Origin: Marinobacter orientalis
Lineage (GTDB): Bacteria > Pseudomonadota > Gammaproteobacteria > Pseudomonadales > Oleiphilaceae
Length of the DNA stretch: 64,000 nucleotides
Direction of reading: 5' to 3'
NCBI RefSeq assembly: GCF_004792665.1
Contig: NZ_SRZX01000001.1
Span: forward strand, 1,612,001 to 1,676,000
How positions within the stretch are numbered: position 1 is the first letter of the stretch; each line of letters starts with the position of its first letter. Below the pieces are notes generated by a model. It saw nothing but the letters and a program-made list of their open reading frames with translations, did not search any database and was not told where the DNA came from. This document shows, piece after piece, positions 16,946-26,598 of this stretch. The position numbers and the translations under genes were made by a program.

Positions 16946-18046
16946 CTAGCCACTGTCCTTTGCTGCCTCAATTGCGCGCTCTGCCTCGTTGATGAGTTCT
17001 CTGTCAGTCTGGGGCGGGGCCAGTGCCTCATGTTCACTGATGCGGCAGAACCGCCCCACAAACGGGTAATGGTCGGACCCGAACGATCCGAGCCGCTCAA
17101 GGGAAAGCGTAGCGAACCCTGGCTCGTGGAAAATGTGGTCCAGTGGCCAGGACATCCACCAGGAAGTCGCATTGAACGTCGGCAGATAACCATAACCACG
17201 GCGCGGTTCCTGAAGATTGCCAATCTGGCGCATCCGTTTGACGGCATTTTCCCAGGGGGTCGCGTTGAAGTCACCCGCAACGATACCTGTCCTCTCGCTC
17301 TCACGCAGAAGTAAAGCTGCTTTATAAAGCACCGCGTCACGGCCTAAGGTTGTATTTGACTGCGACGGCACAGGTGGGCGCGGGTGAACCCCAAGAAAGT
17401 CCACCGTTTCTCCGCTGGCTAGCGTTACACCTGTGACAACCTGAGGGGTGCCCTGTCCCGCCAGGAATCTGATCTCCGGGGATTCAAGGGCTAACCGGGA
17501 AAACAGATGAATGCCGAAGGTCGAGTCCGAGATGTGGGACACTGTATGGGGCATAGTCTCGTCCAGCGGAGCCAGGGCCTCGTTCCACTTTTCATTCGTC
17601 TCCATAGCCAGGAACAGATCTGGCTGCATTTCACGGACCAGCTCAAGCAGGCGGCCGTCCGGGTCATTGCGCATCTTTACGTTTGCGATCATGACTGACA
17701 TGGCGCTTCCGGGTCGGCATTCAGCTTCGGGAAAATCCTGTCCAGACTGAAAGTAAGGGAACAGGACAAGCCCATGGTAGCTTAGAGCACTGACAATAAG
17801 GATCATCCCCAGGCCTGCCATTTTCCGGAAGTACCGCACATAAAAAGCCACTGGCACTGCCAGGATCAGTAGCGCTATTCCTCCTTGCAGCCGGGGGAAA
17901 TCCAGAAGCCGAACCCACCAGCGATTGGAGTCGAGCAGCGGAATGAAGGTCAGCGTCGCGAGTACCAGAACGATCAGAAAGACCAATCCGAAGCCGACCT
18001 TGTGTTTTGCCTTTCCTTGGTGGGCGTTTCCCGAGTCAGGCGTCAC
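16946..18046 (-). CDS. Membrane-anchored endonuclease/exonuclease/phosphatase family protein
   Basis: The 366-residue protein has three N-terminal membrane segments (about residues 18-105) followed by an EEP catalytic domain. Motifs are MIANVKMRNDPDGRL (conserved Asn), LFLAMETNEKW (metal-binding Glu), VDFLGVHPRPP, TGIVAGDFNATPW (catalytic GDFN) and LGSFGSDHYPFVGRF (SDHYP). The catalytic domain most likely faces the periplasm. The substrate is unknown; relatives cleave phosphodiesters in nucleic acids or lipids. A GTG at 18046 preceded by AAGGGAG is chosen. A TTG at 18076 is the longer alternative. Confidence 0.8.
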   Translation of the reverse strand: MTPDSGNAHQGKAKHKVGFGLVFLIVLVLATLTFIPLLDSNRWWVRLLDFPRLQGGIALLILAVPVAFYVRYFRKMAGLGMILIVSALSYHGLVLFPYFQSGQDFPEAECRPGSAMSVMIANVKMRNDPDGRLLELVREMQPDLFLAMETNEKWNEALAPLDETMPHTVSHISDSTFGIHLFSRLALESPEIRFLAGQGTPQVVTGVTLASGETVDFLGVHPRPPVPSQSNTTLGRDAVLYKAALLLRESERTGIVAGDFNATPWENAVKRMRQIGNLQEPRRGYGYLPTFNATSWWMSWPLDHIFHEPGFATLSLERLGSFGSDHYPFVGRFCRISEHEALAPPQTDRELINEAERAIEAAKDSG

Positions 18047-18177
18047 TGCATTTCTCCCTTGCTGGCGGCCCGTCAACCGATGCCTTCCGTTTGCTTACCG
18101 TAAGCAATCAGCACTGACTTGTGAATAGTCCGGGGGTGAGACGGTCCGATGAGTCGAGCGTCTACTAAGAGGGTAGC

Positions 18178-18574
18178 ATGACAGCTGATAACTTGATGGA
18201 CACGGAGGTTTTCGGCACGGATGATGAAGAAATTGGTAGCGTCGAGAACATACCTCTGAACGATAAGAACGAGATCGTTGCGGTTATCGCCCAGGTTGGT
18301 GGTTTATGGGATATTGGCGACACACACGCCCTGGTGCCTTGGGAAGAAGTCGAAGTTAACGAGAATGGCGTCTCGATTCCCGCCCATGAAGACAATGCCG
18401 ATAACTATGGTCTGTTCGAGGGAGAGTCTGTGACGAAAGAGGATCTTTCTCACATCTCGCAAATAGACGATGACCCCTGCGCAGGGAAGCACGTACACGC
18501 TTCCCTATGATGAAGCTGATCTGGACGATGCCACAGCCTTTGACTACGACGAGTACGATAGTTTGTGGGATTAA
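18178..18574 (+). pseudogene. PRC-barrel domain protein gene with an apparent single-base frameshift
   Basis: The frame from ATG 18178 encodes an acidic PRC-barrel protein (LMDTEVFGTDDEEIGSVENI, IVAVIAQVGGLWDIGDTHA) but ends at codon 111 with an uncharacteristic tail (CAGKHVHASL). Removing one C from the CCCC tract at 18474-18477 restores a continuous reading: SQIDDDPAQGSTYTLPYDEA, then ATAFDYDEYDSLWD to a TAA at 18572-18574. The restored tail keeps the same acidic composition. This is therefore either a real frameshift or a base-calling error. PRC-barrel proteins of this kind are soluble, and a stress or membrane-surface role is only guessed. Confidence 0.65.
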
Positions 18575-18630
18575 TATCGCCGGGCCTGAGTGCAGCAGGT
18601 AGCCAAATCCAACTCAACTGGTGTTCAGGT

Positions 18631-18660
18631 AAGGGGGGGGGGTACTATCTCCCCTTTTTG
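18631..18660 (+). terminator. Possible terminator with a ten-G run
   Basis: AAGGGG at the start pairs with CCCCTT followed by a T run (CCCCTTTTTG), which would form a Rho-independent terminator for the PRC-barrel gene. The left arm is an exceptional run of ten G (18633-18642), so several alternative pairings are possible, and the length of the run may be uncertain. Confidence 0.5.
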
Positions 18661-18675
18661 CTGCGGCAATACGGG

Positions 18676-19516
18676 CTAAAGCTTGCTTAATCTTGCCAGC
18701 CTGGCCGACATGTCCTCGTCGGTTATACCGGTAAGCAACGTATATCGGTCCAATACAGATAACAATTGGTTAAGCTCTTTTTTCGTCTGTTGACCGGCAT
18801 CCTCGTTACGACTCTCCCTGGAAGGTTACGAGCCCTAGCCTCGCCAGTTGAACAGGAAGAGAAAATCTTTCGTCCCTGCTGACGAAATTGTCCAGAACGG
18901 GGTAAGCAAGACGCTGTTCGGTGCAGGAAACAAGCTCATTTTTGATCCCCGCTACCCAAGCTGCAAAATTCTCAATGTCAGGGAATTCGCTCAGAAATTC
19001 ACCCTCGTTACCCCCATTCAGGTAAATTTTATAGGCCAAAACCCGTCGGGCGACCACAGCGCTAACCACAGAAACGGCGTAGGTTACTATCAGAGTCACG
19101 ATCAGCAAACCGCTAAAGGACGACAGGACAGTCGCTATCTGTGCCCCTCGGGTGGTAGGGAAAAGATCGCCGGTACCCAGGGTGGAGAGGGTGAACCCAA
19201 CGAAATAGATAACGTCATGGAGGTCCACCCCTGACATATCGCCGGAATGCGCAATCGCATCGGGAATTCCCATGAAAACCAGGACCCACCCTGCCCACAG
19301 CCCGGCCAGCCATACTAGGGCCAGAGTCGATATGGAGATTGAGCCAATAATTTCGGAGGGCCTGTGTCCCGCGCGTATGGATGAGCAAGCGACTTTTCGA
19401 AATGCCCCGGACACAAAAGCGGATATAAGGCCTTCGCCTCTGGTTGTGAGGGTCGTCCGGACAATATCGGTCATCAAAAGCAGGATGAGAATCACGCCAG
19501 AAATGATATATGCCAT
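18676..19516 (-). pseudogene. Two-pore-type K+ channel family protein gene with an apparent C-terminal frameshift
   Basis: From ATG 19516 the protein has an N-terminal membrane helix (MAYIISGVILILLLM), a second near WLAGLWAGWVLVFMGI, a pore loop GFTLSTLGTGDLFPT and a last helix SGLLIVTLIVTYAVSVV. This is the architecture of the Ion_trans_2 channel family. The filter reads LGTGD rather than the classical VGYGD. The frame stops at 18806 right after VTFQGES. Deleting one G from the GGG at 18816-18818 (CCC on the plus strand) continues it as FQESRNEDAGQQTKKELNQ through ARLARLSKL to a stop at 18676. That restored C-terminus is convincing. A longer N-terminal start (19678) is possible but not channel-like. 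Confidence 0.65.
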
Positions 19517-19834
19517 CGTGCTAGTTCCGATTTCCCCGGCGCCCGGATCACATCCGATGACGGGTTGCTTTGGTAATCCCCCTTCGGTGGTAGCGAGGAA
19601 AGAGATCCGTTGGACCAGATAGTTCAGAATTTCAACGAGGGCTGGTTCCAGGAATGGGAGGCAGCGCCTGAAGAGCAACGAGTAGGGTTCTGATCATCAG
19701 ACACTCCTAACCTGTGATTAGAGTATAGGAGGAAGTGTCGTTAAGATACTCAAGAAATGCTATGCGAAAGACGGAATGGACCGGTAACAATTCGAATAAA
19801 TCAAAAAACTTCAGGGCTGAAGGAGAAAACTGAG

Positions 19835-20485
19835 ATGAAGGATGCACTCGATGCACAGCGGTCTCACTGGCAAAAAACGTTCATTCAAAAGCCGGAAATG
19901 TTTGGCAGTCAGCCAAGTCAGCCCGCCCGAGCGTCCGCGGAGCTGTTCGCAAGGGAAGGAGTAAACCGGATTCTTGAACTGGGCGGTGGGCAGGGGCGCG
20001 ACACGCTGTATTTTGCTGGTGCCGGCTTTCGCATCCAGATGCTGGATTATTCGGATAGCGCAGTGGAGGCTGTGACGGAAAAAGCACGGCAACTGGATTT
20101 ATCGGAGTCGGTTACTGCTCTGTGTCATGACATCAGAGCCCCGTTGCCCTTTGACGATGAGTCTTTCGATGCATGTTATTCGCATATGTTGTACTGCATG
20201 GCCCTGACCACGTCCGAGCTGGAATTCCTTTCCGCAGAAGTCAGACGAGTATTGCGCCCTCAGGGTCTTCATATTTATACCGTGCGGCACACCGGGGACC
20301 CGGACTACGGGACGGGAATTCACCGCGGTGAGGATATGTATGAAAATAATGGCTTCATCGTGCATTTTTTCAGTCCCGAGAAAGTCGGGCGTCTGGCGAA
20401 GGGCTACAAGATACTTGGCGTTGACGAATTGGAGGAGGGCAAACTGCCCCGGAAACTATTTGTTGTAACGCTGAGAAAAGAATAA
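19835..20485 (+). CDS. Class I SAM-dependent methyltransferase
   Basis: The 216-residue protein has the SAM-binding motif I ILELGGGQGRDTLYFAGAG (about residues 42-60), the acidic motif LDYSDSAVE, CHDIRAPLPFDDESFDACYS and post-motif LRPQGLHIYTVRH. The start is ATG 19835, preceded by AAGGAGAAAACTGAG. An upstream in-frame ATG at 19757 lacks a ribosome-binding site. The methyl acceptor is unknown, and similarity to tellurite/thiol-type small methyltransferases is only general. Confidence 0.8.
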   Translation: MKDALDAQRSHWQKTFIQKPEMFGSQPSQPARASAELFAREGVNRILELGGGQGRDTLYFAGAGFRIQMLDYSDSAVEAVTEKARQLDLSESVTALCHDIRAPLPFDDESFDACYSHMLYCMALTTSELEFLSAEVRRVLRPQGLHIYTVRHTGDPDYGTGIHRGEDMYENNGFIVHFFSPEKVGRLAKGYKILGVDELEEGKLPRKLFVVTLRKE

Positions 20486-20612
20486 TGTTTAAACAGCTTC
20501 AGGTTCTGCTAGGAGCAATATCTGGCCCGGCCCGACTCAATGATCTTGCTCTGGTCCGGTAATGGCTCAAACCCTGGACACCTCCGCGGACACAATTTGG
20601 ACACAGACAAAT

Positions 20613-20642
20613 AAAAAAGGCCTGCGTTTCCACGCAAGCCTC
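20613..20642 (-). terminator. Rho-independent terminator of tRNA-Arg
   Basis: On the minus strand AGGCTTGCGT pairs with ACGCAGGCCT (10 bp, one G-U) around a GGAA loop and is followed by TTTTTTATT. It lies just downstream of the tRNA gene. Confidence 0.85.
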
Positions 20643-20651
20643 TGAAAATAA

Positions 20652-20728
<77 letters not shown>

Positions 20729-20822
20729 TTGTCGGAATCAACGCCTTGGCATCAATTTCGAGTGCGCAATCTTACGTGTGATGGGGTGTTCTGTCCAGTC
20801 CTCTTGGCGCTTGTCTGGCAAG

Positions 20823-22676
20823 TTACAGAGTCCGGGCGGAATCGGCTGCGGCTCTGGGGTTGCGGGGATAGTAGCGCTCGGGCAGGCGTTCGATGTGGGG
20901 GAAGAAGCGGGTGTCCTTGTAGGGCATTTTCATGAAGCCCGAAACACCCAGCCCGGTGATCTGGTCAACCGAGGACAGGATTTCGTCGAGCAGGCGGGAA
21001 AATTCGCCTTCCCGTTCAGGGTCCAGCAGCCGGTAGTGGCTATGGATCTTGAGATGGCGGGGCAGGGCCTCGAAGATGATCATGCCGGTGTGATGGATGT
21101 TGTTCAGGGATTCCAGTGCCGTGATGATGGTTTGGGGCAACAGCAGGAATTCCTCCGGATCGGGGCCGTCTTCGAAGTAGGAATGCACCCTTGATTCGTC
21201 TTCCACTTCCGGCGCCGCGCTGACCTCGTAGCGCAGTTGCATGCCGGGTTCGGTCACGAAGGGCTGGTCCGGTTCGTCGCGATCGATGTGCAGAGTGTTG
21301 CGGGCGTTGAACAGGCAGCTCTTGAAAATGCCCTGGCGGTAGATGGCCTGGGCGAGGTACACCATGTTATTGACGGCCCGGGTGAAGGCGGTCTTGAGAC
21401 TGGGGTCGTGCAGGTTCAGCGAGGTATCGATGTAGACACCGTCGCTCTCCCAGCGCACGGCGAGGCCGCCTTCGACGGGGTATCGTCCGAGCCGGCTGAC
21501 GGCGGCCAGGAACGCCTTTTCCGTTTCCCCCATGCCCTGCATGAAATTCTTGTAGTAGCGGTCCAGCTGAACATCGTTGACGTCGTTGAGGGTTTCCGGG
21601 GCGCCTTCCTGTCGCAGGAAGGATTTGCGCGAGCTGTACACCACGGTATCGATCTCGTGATCCGAGGCCCTTGCCCAGACCGGCACCAGAGGATTTACCG
21701 ACGGTTCCGGCAGGTCGATCATCACTGTGCGCGCCATTCTGGGCATTTCATTCAGGTAGTAGTCACCGGCCTTTCGGCGTGTCTCCGGATCCGGGGCCAG
21801 CATGCCATCAAGCATGCGGGCAAATTCCATGGGTAGGCCCAGGGAATTTGCAGGAATGGCCTGATGCCCGAAGCGGCACGACTGGCCTGAAGCCAGCGCG
21901 TAGAGGGTTCCGGCCGCGCCCTGTTCGTCGAAGCGGGGGGATGAGAGGCCGCCGTTGAGCTGCTCCTCGCCAATGAAATAGACATCGCCCAGCCGTGCGT
22001 TGGTCTGCTGCAGGTTGTCGGACATCAGTTCCATGACATTGGTGGTGAGGAACTGCTGGTTGGCGTCGAGCTGTGCGAACACCGACGAGCCCCAGTCGAT
22101 CAGGGCGATGTTCTCGGTGCTGGCGTCGAACACCAGGTTTGAAGGCTTGATATCGCCGTGGACGATAGGCCGGCCAGCGGGGCCGCTCTCACGTCGCAGA
22201 TTGCGCAGGATGTCACCAAGCTGGTCGGCGATTCGCATTACCACCCGTGGTTTGAGGCGGCCCTCACGCAGGGACACTTCCTCCAGGTTAAGGCCGGCTG
22301 CCCGTTCCATCACCAGGATGGGCTGGTTGTGGGCCCGCTGATAGGCAATCAGCCGGGGCACCCTTGGGTGTCGGACCTGTTCGAGGATGTAGGCTTCGTC
22401 CTCCAGCCGGTCCTGCAGGTGCTGGGGCAGATTGATACGGGTGAACTTGAAGACGTGCTCGGGGCCGGTGCCGTCGCGGCTTGGCAGGCGGCCCGCGAAC
22501 ACAAAGCCATAGGCGCCCTTGCCGATCAGTTCGATGTCCAGGTAACCCAGCTGGCGGAGCTGGGCAGCGCAAAGCGCCACCCAGTCCTTGAGCTTCTTGG
22601 CATCGTCATGGCTGAGCAGGTAGATCGACTGCTCTTCAGGGATGTAGAACTGCTGAAGCTCTGTCTTCTGCGCCAT
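20823..22676 (-). CDS. Eukaryotic-type Ser/Thr protein kinase-like protein in the 2-oxoacid dehydrogenase operon
   Basis: The first 330 residues form a protein-kinase domain: Gly-rich loop GKGAYGFVF (52-60), VFKF with Lys77, catalytic HGDIKPSNLVFD (His173-Gly-Asp175, HGD in place of HRD) and metal motif DWG (194-196) in place of DFG. The catalytic Asp and Asn are kept, so activity is plausible. The remaining 280 residues have no recognised domain or membrane segment. The gene starts 9 bases after the E2 stop and appears to be the last gene of the E1alpha-E1beta-E2 operon. A link to control of that complex is an inference from position only. Confidence 0.8.
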   Translation of the reverse strand: MAQKTELQQFYIPEEQSIYLLSHDDAKKLKDWVALCAAQLRQLGYLDIELIGKGAYGFVFAGRLPSRDGTGPEHVFKFTRINLPQHLQDRLEDEAYILEQVRHPRVPRLIAYQRAHNQPILVMERAAGLNLEEVSLREGRLKPRVVMRIADQLGDILRNLRRESGPAGRPIVHGDIKPSNLVFDASTENIALIDWGSSVFAQLDANQQFLTTNVMELMSDNLQQTNARLGDVYFIGEEQLNGGLSSPRFDEQGAAGTLYALASGQSCRFGHQAIPANSLGLPMEFARMLDGMLAPDPETRRKAGDYYLNEMPRMARTVMIDLPEPSVNPLVPVWARASDHEIDTVVYSSRKSFLRQEGAPETLNDVNDVQLDRYYKNFMQGMGETEKAFLAAVSRLGRYPVEGGLAVRWESDGVYIDTSLNLHDPSLKTAFTRAVNNMVYLAQAIYRQGIFKSCLFNARNTLHIDRDEPDQPFVTEPGMQLRYEVSAAPEVEDESRVHSYFEDGPDPEEFLLLPQTIITALESLNNIHHTGMIIFEALPRHLKIHSHYRLLDPEREGEFSRLLDEILSSVDQITGLGVSGFMKMPYKDTRFFPHIERLPERYYPRNPRAAADSARTL

Positions 22677-22685
22677 GATGCCCCG

Positions 22686-24290
22686 TCAGCCCAGGTGCAG
22701 CAGCATTGATTGCGGCGATTCCAGGTAGCCCTTCCAGCGGTTGCAGAAACGCGCAATGGTGCCGCCATCAATGATGCGGTGGTCACCGGCCCAGCTTACG
22801 GTCATGATGGCCCGTTCCACCACCTGGCCGCTGGCGTCGAATCGCGGCAGTTTCTGGGTACGGCCCAGGGCCACAATCGCCACTTCCGGCGCGTTGATGA
22901 TGGGCGACGCGTAGGTGCCGCCCAGTGCGCCGATGTTGGAGATGGTGATGGTGCCGCCTTTGAGATCTTCCTGGCTTACCCGGCCCGAACGGGCCGCCTC
23001 GGTGAGGCGCGCTACTTCATCGGCAATGCCCAGCAGGGTCAGGTTTTCAACGCCTTTGACGTTGGGGACCATCAGCCCCGCCTTGCCATCCACCGCCATG
23101 CCGATATTGCAGGCGGGCAGGTAGTGAATCTCCGTAACCTCGTCATTGACACGGCTGTTGAGTACCGGGAACTCCTGAACCGCCAGGGCTATGGCCTTCA
23201 TAATGAAAGGCATCAGTGTCAGCCGTGAGCCTCTGGCTTCGGCTTCCGGTTTGAGTTGCTCGCGCAGCTTCAGCAGGTCAGTAACGTCGATGTCTTCACT
23301 GTAGATGAAATGCGGGATGGTCGTTGCCGATGTGACCATGCTACGGGCCATGGCCGCTTTCATGCCCCTGATCGGCTCGATCCGTACTTCCTGCTCGCTA
23401 GCCGGCGTTCTTCGATCGCGGCCTTTACTTGTTGGCTGCAATTCACTGCTACTTTCCTGACTTTGCGTGGGCTCGGCAGATTTATCGAGATGGGCGAGCA
23501 CGTCTGCCTTCAGCACGCGGCCATCCTTGCCGGAACCGGCGATGTCCGCGAGGTTCAGGTTATGCTCCCGTACCAGGCGGCGCACAGCAGGGCTGGCGGG
23601 AATCCGCTGCCGCGCCCCTGTTGCAACCGGTTTTGTGGTGGCCGGGGAGGGTTCTGGTGCCGGCTTTGATGCGGCTTTTGCCTCGGCAGGCTCGTCACGG
23701 TCCCGGGGAATAAACGCAAACAGCGGTGAATGCACCCGCGCCATCTCCTGCTGCTTATGGTAAAGCTTGGTGACGCGGCCAGCCTTGGGCGCGGTGATCT
23801 CGACCATGGCCTTGTCGGTCATGACATCGACCACCGGCTGGTCTTCCTCGATCTCGTCACCTTCGGCGACACGCCATTCCACCACCTCACACTCAACGAT
23901 GCCTTCGCCGATGTCCGGCAGGATAAAGTCCTCGGTTTCGTCGTCATTGGGTGTGGTGGTGCCAGAGGCTTCCTGCACAGGCTCTGCTTCGCTGGCGGTA
24001 ACTCCGGCTTCTGTCGATGGAGTCGGAGGTGCTGTCTCCTGTTCACTGTCGCCACCCTCTTCCACCAGCTCGAACAGCGGAGCGTGGACCTTCGCGATGT
24101 CACCTTCCTTGTGATAGAGGCGGGTCACCCGGCCTTTATAGGGCGCCGGAATTTCCACCAGGGCCTTGTCGGTCATCACCTCGGCAACCGGCTGGTCCTC
24201 TTCGATGACATCCCCTTCACTGACCAGCCATTTGACCAGTTCGCACTCCACGATACCTTCGCCGATATCGGGCAGTATAAAATCACTCAT
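22686..24290 (-). CDS. bkdB: Dihydrolipoyl acyltransferase (E2) of branched-chain 2-oxoacid dehydrogenase
   Basis: The 534-residue protein has two lipoyl domains. Each carries a MTDKA lipoylation site, at Lys42 and Lys160, joined by a Glu/Thr/Pro-rich linker. Next comes an E3/E1-binding domain (ASPAVRRLVREHNLNLADI, about residues 225-245) and a C-terminal catalytic domain ending with the active-site AGDHRIIDGG. It transfers the acyl group made by E1 from the lipoyl arm to CoA. It is 26 bases after the E1beta gene. No E3 gene is present here, so lipoamide dehydrogenase must come from elsewhere. Branched-chain substrate is inferred from the alpha2beta2-type E1 and the operator-like palindrome upstream. 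Confidence 0.88.
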   Translation of the reverse strand: MSDFILPDIGEGIVECELVKWLVSEGDVIEEDQPVAEVMTDKALVEIPAPYKGRVTRLYHKEGDIAKVHAPLFELVEEGGDSEQETAPPTPSTEAGVTASEAEPVQEASGTTTPNDDETEDFILPDIGEGIVECEVVEWRVAEGDEIEEDQPVVDVMTDKAMVEITAPKAGRVTKLYHKQQEMARVHSPLFAFIPRDRDEPAEAKAASKPAPEPSPATTKPVATGARQRIPASPAVRRLVREHNLNLADIAGSGKDGRVLKADVLAHLDKSAEPTQSQESSSELQPTSKGRDRRTPASEQEVRIEPIRGMKAAMARSMVTSATTIPHFIYSEDIDVTDLLKLREQLKPEAEARGSRLTLMPFIMKAIALAVQEFPVLNSRVNDEVTEIHYLPACNIGMAVDGKAGLMVPNVKGVENLTLLGIADEVARLTEAARSGRVSQEDLKGGTITISNIGALGGTYASPIINAPEVAIVALGRTQKLPRFDASGQVVERAIMTVSWAGDHRIIDGGTIARFCNRWKGYLESPQSMLLHLG

Positions 24291-24316
24291 GATTGCTCTC
24301 CTGTCCTGATATCAAC

Positions 24317-25294
24317 CTAGAATTCCACGCTCGACCTGATGGCCTCATAGACCTTCAGGTGATTGGGCAGATGCTCTTTTTCCAGCACCAGCGGGAAGGG
24401 TGTATCCATCCCGGTCACCCGCGCGATGGGGGACTCGAGGTACAGGAAGCAACGCTCCTGTATCGTCGCTGCAATTTCACCGGCGAAACCGCCGGTCAGC
24501 GGGGCCTCGTGGGTAACCACCAGGCGCCCGGTCTTGAACACCGAGTTGGCCACGGTTTCCACATCCCACGGCAGGATGGTTCTCAGGTCGATGACTTCAC
24601 AGGAAATGCCTTCTTTTTCCGCCATCTCGACGGCGTGTTCAATCACTTCCATTTGTGCACCCCAGCCCAGCACGGTCACATCAGTGCCTTCCTTGAGTAC
24701 TTCCGCTTCTCCCAGGGGCAGGCGGTAGTCTTCATCCGGCACCTCGCCCACGGAGGCGCGATAGAGACGTTTGGGCTCGAAAAACAGGGTCGGGTTCTGG
24801 TCATGGATGGCGGCCAGCAGCAGGCCCTTGGCCTGGTGCGGGTTGCGCGGTACTACAACCTTGAGGCCCGGTGTGTGGGCGAAATAGGCCTCCGGCGACT
24901 GTGAGTGATAGAGCCCCCCGGCAATGCCGCCGCCGTAGGGTGCGCGAATGGTGAGTCCACCCACATTGAACAGGTTGCCCGAGCGATAGCGGAACTTGGC
25001 CGACTCGTTCACGATCTGGTCAAAGGCCGGGAAGATGTAATCGGCAAACTGTATCTCGGCGACCGGCACCGAACCCTGGGCGGCGAGGCCGTTGGCAAAG
25101 CCGATGATGCCTTGCTCCACCAGTGGCGTGTTGAAGCAGCGGTCCTTGCCGTATTTCTGTTGCAGGTTGCTGGTGGCGCGGAAAACGCCACCGAACACGC
25201 CCACGTCCTCACCGAAACACAGCACCCGCTCGTTGGCGGCCATGGCGGTATTGAGGGCATTGTTGATGGCCTGGAGCATATTCATCTGTGTCAT
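24317..25294 (-). CDS. bkdA2: 2-oxoacid dehydrogenase E1 component, beta subunit
   Basis: The 325-residue protein begins [19 protein letters not shown] at ATG 25294, one base after the E1alpha stop; a longer in-frame ATG lies inside E1alpha and is rejected. It contains [34 protein letters not shown] and [14 protein letters not shown]. These are standard for the transketolase-like beta subunit of branched-chain oxoacid dehydrogenase, which helps build the thiamine-diphosphate site. It pairs with the upstream alpha subunit. Confidence 0.9.
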   Translation of the reverse strand: MTQMNMLQAINNALNTAMAANERVLCFGEDVGVFGGVFRATSNLQQKYGKDRCFNTPLVEQGIIGFANGLAAQGSVPVAEIQFADYIFPAFDQIVNESAKFRYRSGNLFNVGGLTIRAPYGGGIAGGLYHSQSPEAYFAHTPGLKVVVPRNPHQAKGLLLAAIHDQNPTLFFEPKRLYRASVGEVPDEDYRLPLGEAEVLKEGTDVTVLGWGAQMEVIEHAVEMAEKEGISCEVIDLRTILPWDVETVANSVFKTGRLVVTHEAPLTGGFAGEIAATIQERCFLYLESPIARVTGMDTPFPLVLEKEHLPNHLKVYEAIRSSVEF

Positions 25295-25295
25295 A

Positions 25296-26480
25296 TCAGG
25301 CCCCTCCCTTGGCATGTTCGGCGCTCTTGGGGTAGGCGTCCGGGTGCCGGCGGATGTGAGCCTTGAGACTGTCGAACTGTTCGGCCAGGGCTGGCGGCAC
25401 CTGGTCGTAGACATCACTCACCAGAGTATCCAGTGCCGGTGGCGGCCGCTTTTGTGCCCGCTTCATGGTTTCGAGAACCTCGCGGCGCATGTTTTCCTGC
25501 AGCTGCTTCTCGTCGTCTTCGTTCCACCACTTCTTGCTCTCGAGCCAGAGACGCATCCGCAGGATGGGATCTTTCTCGCGCCATACGGCTTCTTCGTCCT
25601 TGCTGCGATAGCCGGACGGATCGTCGGAGGAAGAGTGCGCAGCCAGGCGATAGGTCATGGTCTCAATCAGCACCGGGCGATTGTGTTCCACTGCCAGGGT
25701 GCGTGCCGCTCTGGTGGCTTCGTGGACAGCCAGGATGTCGTTGCCATCAACCCGGATCACGTCCATCTTGTAGCCGTAGGCGCGGGGCGCAACACCATCG
25801 GCGGCGAACTGCTCGGCGGCCGGGGTGGAGATGGCGTAGCCGTTGTTGCGGCACAGGAAAATCACCGGAACCCGGTGGACGGCCGCCATGTTCAGGGCGG
25901 CATGGAAGTCACCCTCCGATGCGGCGCCTTCGCCAAAATAGGTAATGGTGCAGTGGCCGTCGCCGGCCAGTTTCTGGCCGTAGGCGTAACCGGTGGCCTG
26001 GGGGATCTGCGTGGCCAGGGGCGATGAGATGGTCATGTAGTTCAGCTTGCTGGAACCGTAATGAACCGGCATCTGGCGGCCTTTGCCATAGTCCAGTTCG
26101 TTGCCGAACAGCTGGTTCATGAACTCGTCGATGGTGAAGCCGCGATACGCCAGGGCACCCTGTTCACGATACTGCGCCATGATCATGTCGGCATCGTCCA
26201 GTGCGGCGGCACTGCCGACGACTGCAGCTTCCTCGCCGGTGCACTGCATGTAGAAACTCAGGCGGCCCTGCCTCTGGGCGGCGAGCATGCGCTCATCGAG
26301 AATCCGGGTGGTGACCATCGCGCGGTAAATGCGCAGGGCCTTGTCTTTTTCGAGATCAGGCGCCTTGGCGCCCTTGTAGAGCGAGCCGTCCTGTTTCAGT
26401 AACTTGAAGGTGGGAATCCGGAATTCCGCACCGTCGGTAAATGCCGGGGAGTAAACAACTTTGGCTTTTGTTGTTGTCAT
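25296..26480 (-). CDS. bkdA1: 2-oxoacid dehydrogenase E1 component, alpha subunit
   Basis: The 394-residue protein decarboxylates 2-oxoacids with thiamine diphosphate. Motifs include [19 protein letters not shown], the ThDP-binding [16 protein letters not shown] through CRNNGYAIS, and the phosphorylation-loop region [17 protein letters not shown]. The latter matches the loop whose Ser is phosphorylated in mitochondrial E1alpha. The ATG at 26480 is preceded by AGGAAGAGG. It is the first gene of the operon, with a palindromic operator-like site about 120 bases upstream. Branched-chain specificity is more likely than pyruvate but is not proven. Confidence 0.9.
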   Translation of the reverse strand: MTTTKAKVVYSPAFTDGAEFRIPTFKLLKQDGSLYKGAKAPDLEKDKALRIYRAMVTTRILDERMLAAQRQGRLSFYMQCTGEEAAVVGSAAALDDADMIMAQYREQGALAYRGFTIDEFMNQLFGNELDYGKGRQMPVHYGSSKLNYMTISSPLATQIPQATGYAYGQKLAGDGHCTITYFGEGAASEGDFHAALNMAAVHRVPVIFLCRNNGYAISTPAAEQFAADGVAPRAYGYKMDVIRVDGNDILAVHEATRAARTLAVEHNRPVLIETMTYRLAAHSSSDDPSGYRSKDEEAVWREKDPILRMRLWLESKKWWNEDDEKQLQENMRREVLETMKRAQKRPPPALDTLVSDVYDQVPPALAEQFDSLKAHIRRHPDAYPKSAEHAKGGA

Positions 26481-26515
26481 AATCCTCTTCCTGGGGTAGT
26501 GGCCTGAGGAACAAA

Positions 26516-26534
26516 ACACCCCTCGTGAGGGTGT
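26516..26534 (-). promoter_or_regulatory. Leader hairpin upstream of E1alpha
   Basis: On the minus strand ACACCCTC pairs with AGGGGTGT (one bulged base) and is followed by TTTGTT, so it resembles a weak intrinsic terminator inside the leader. A TTGACA overlaps its upstream side. It could be an attenuator or chance. Confidence 0.3.
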
Positions 26535-26598
26535 CAATGTTTTATGAGTATAGCCAATCTGAAGGAACCTGGTGCGGCTCCGATCATCGTCGACCAAG

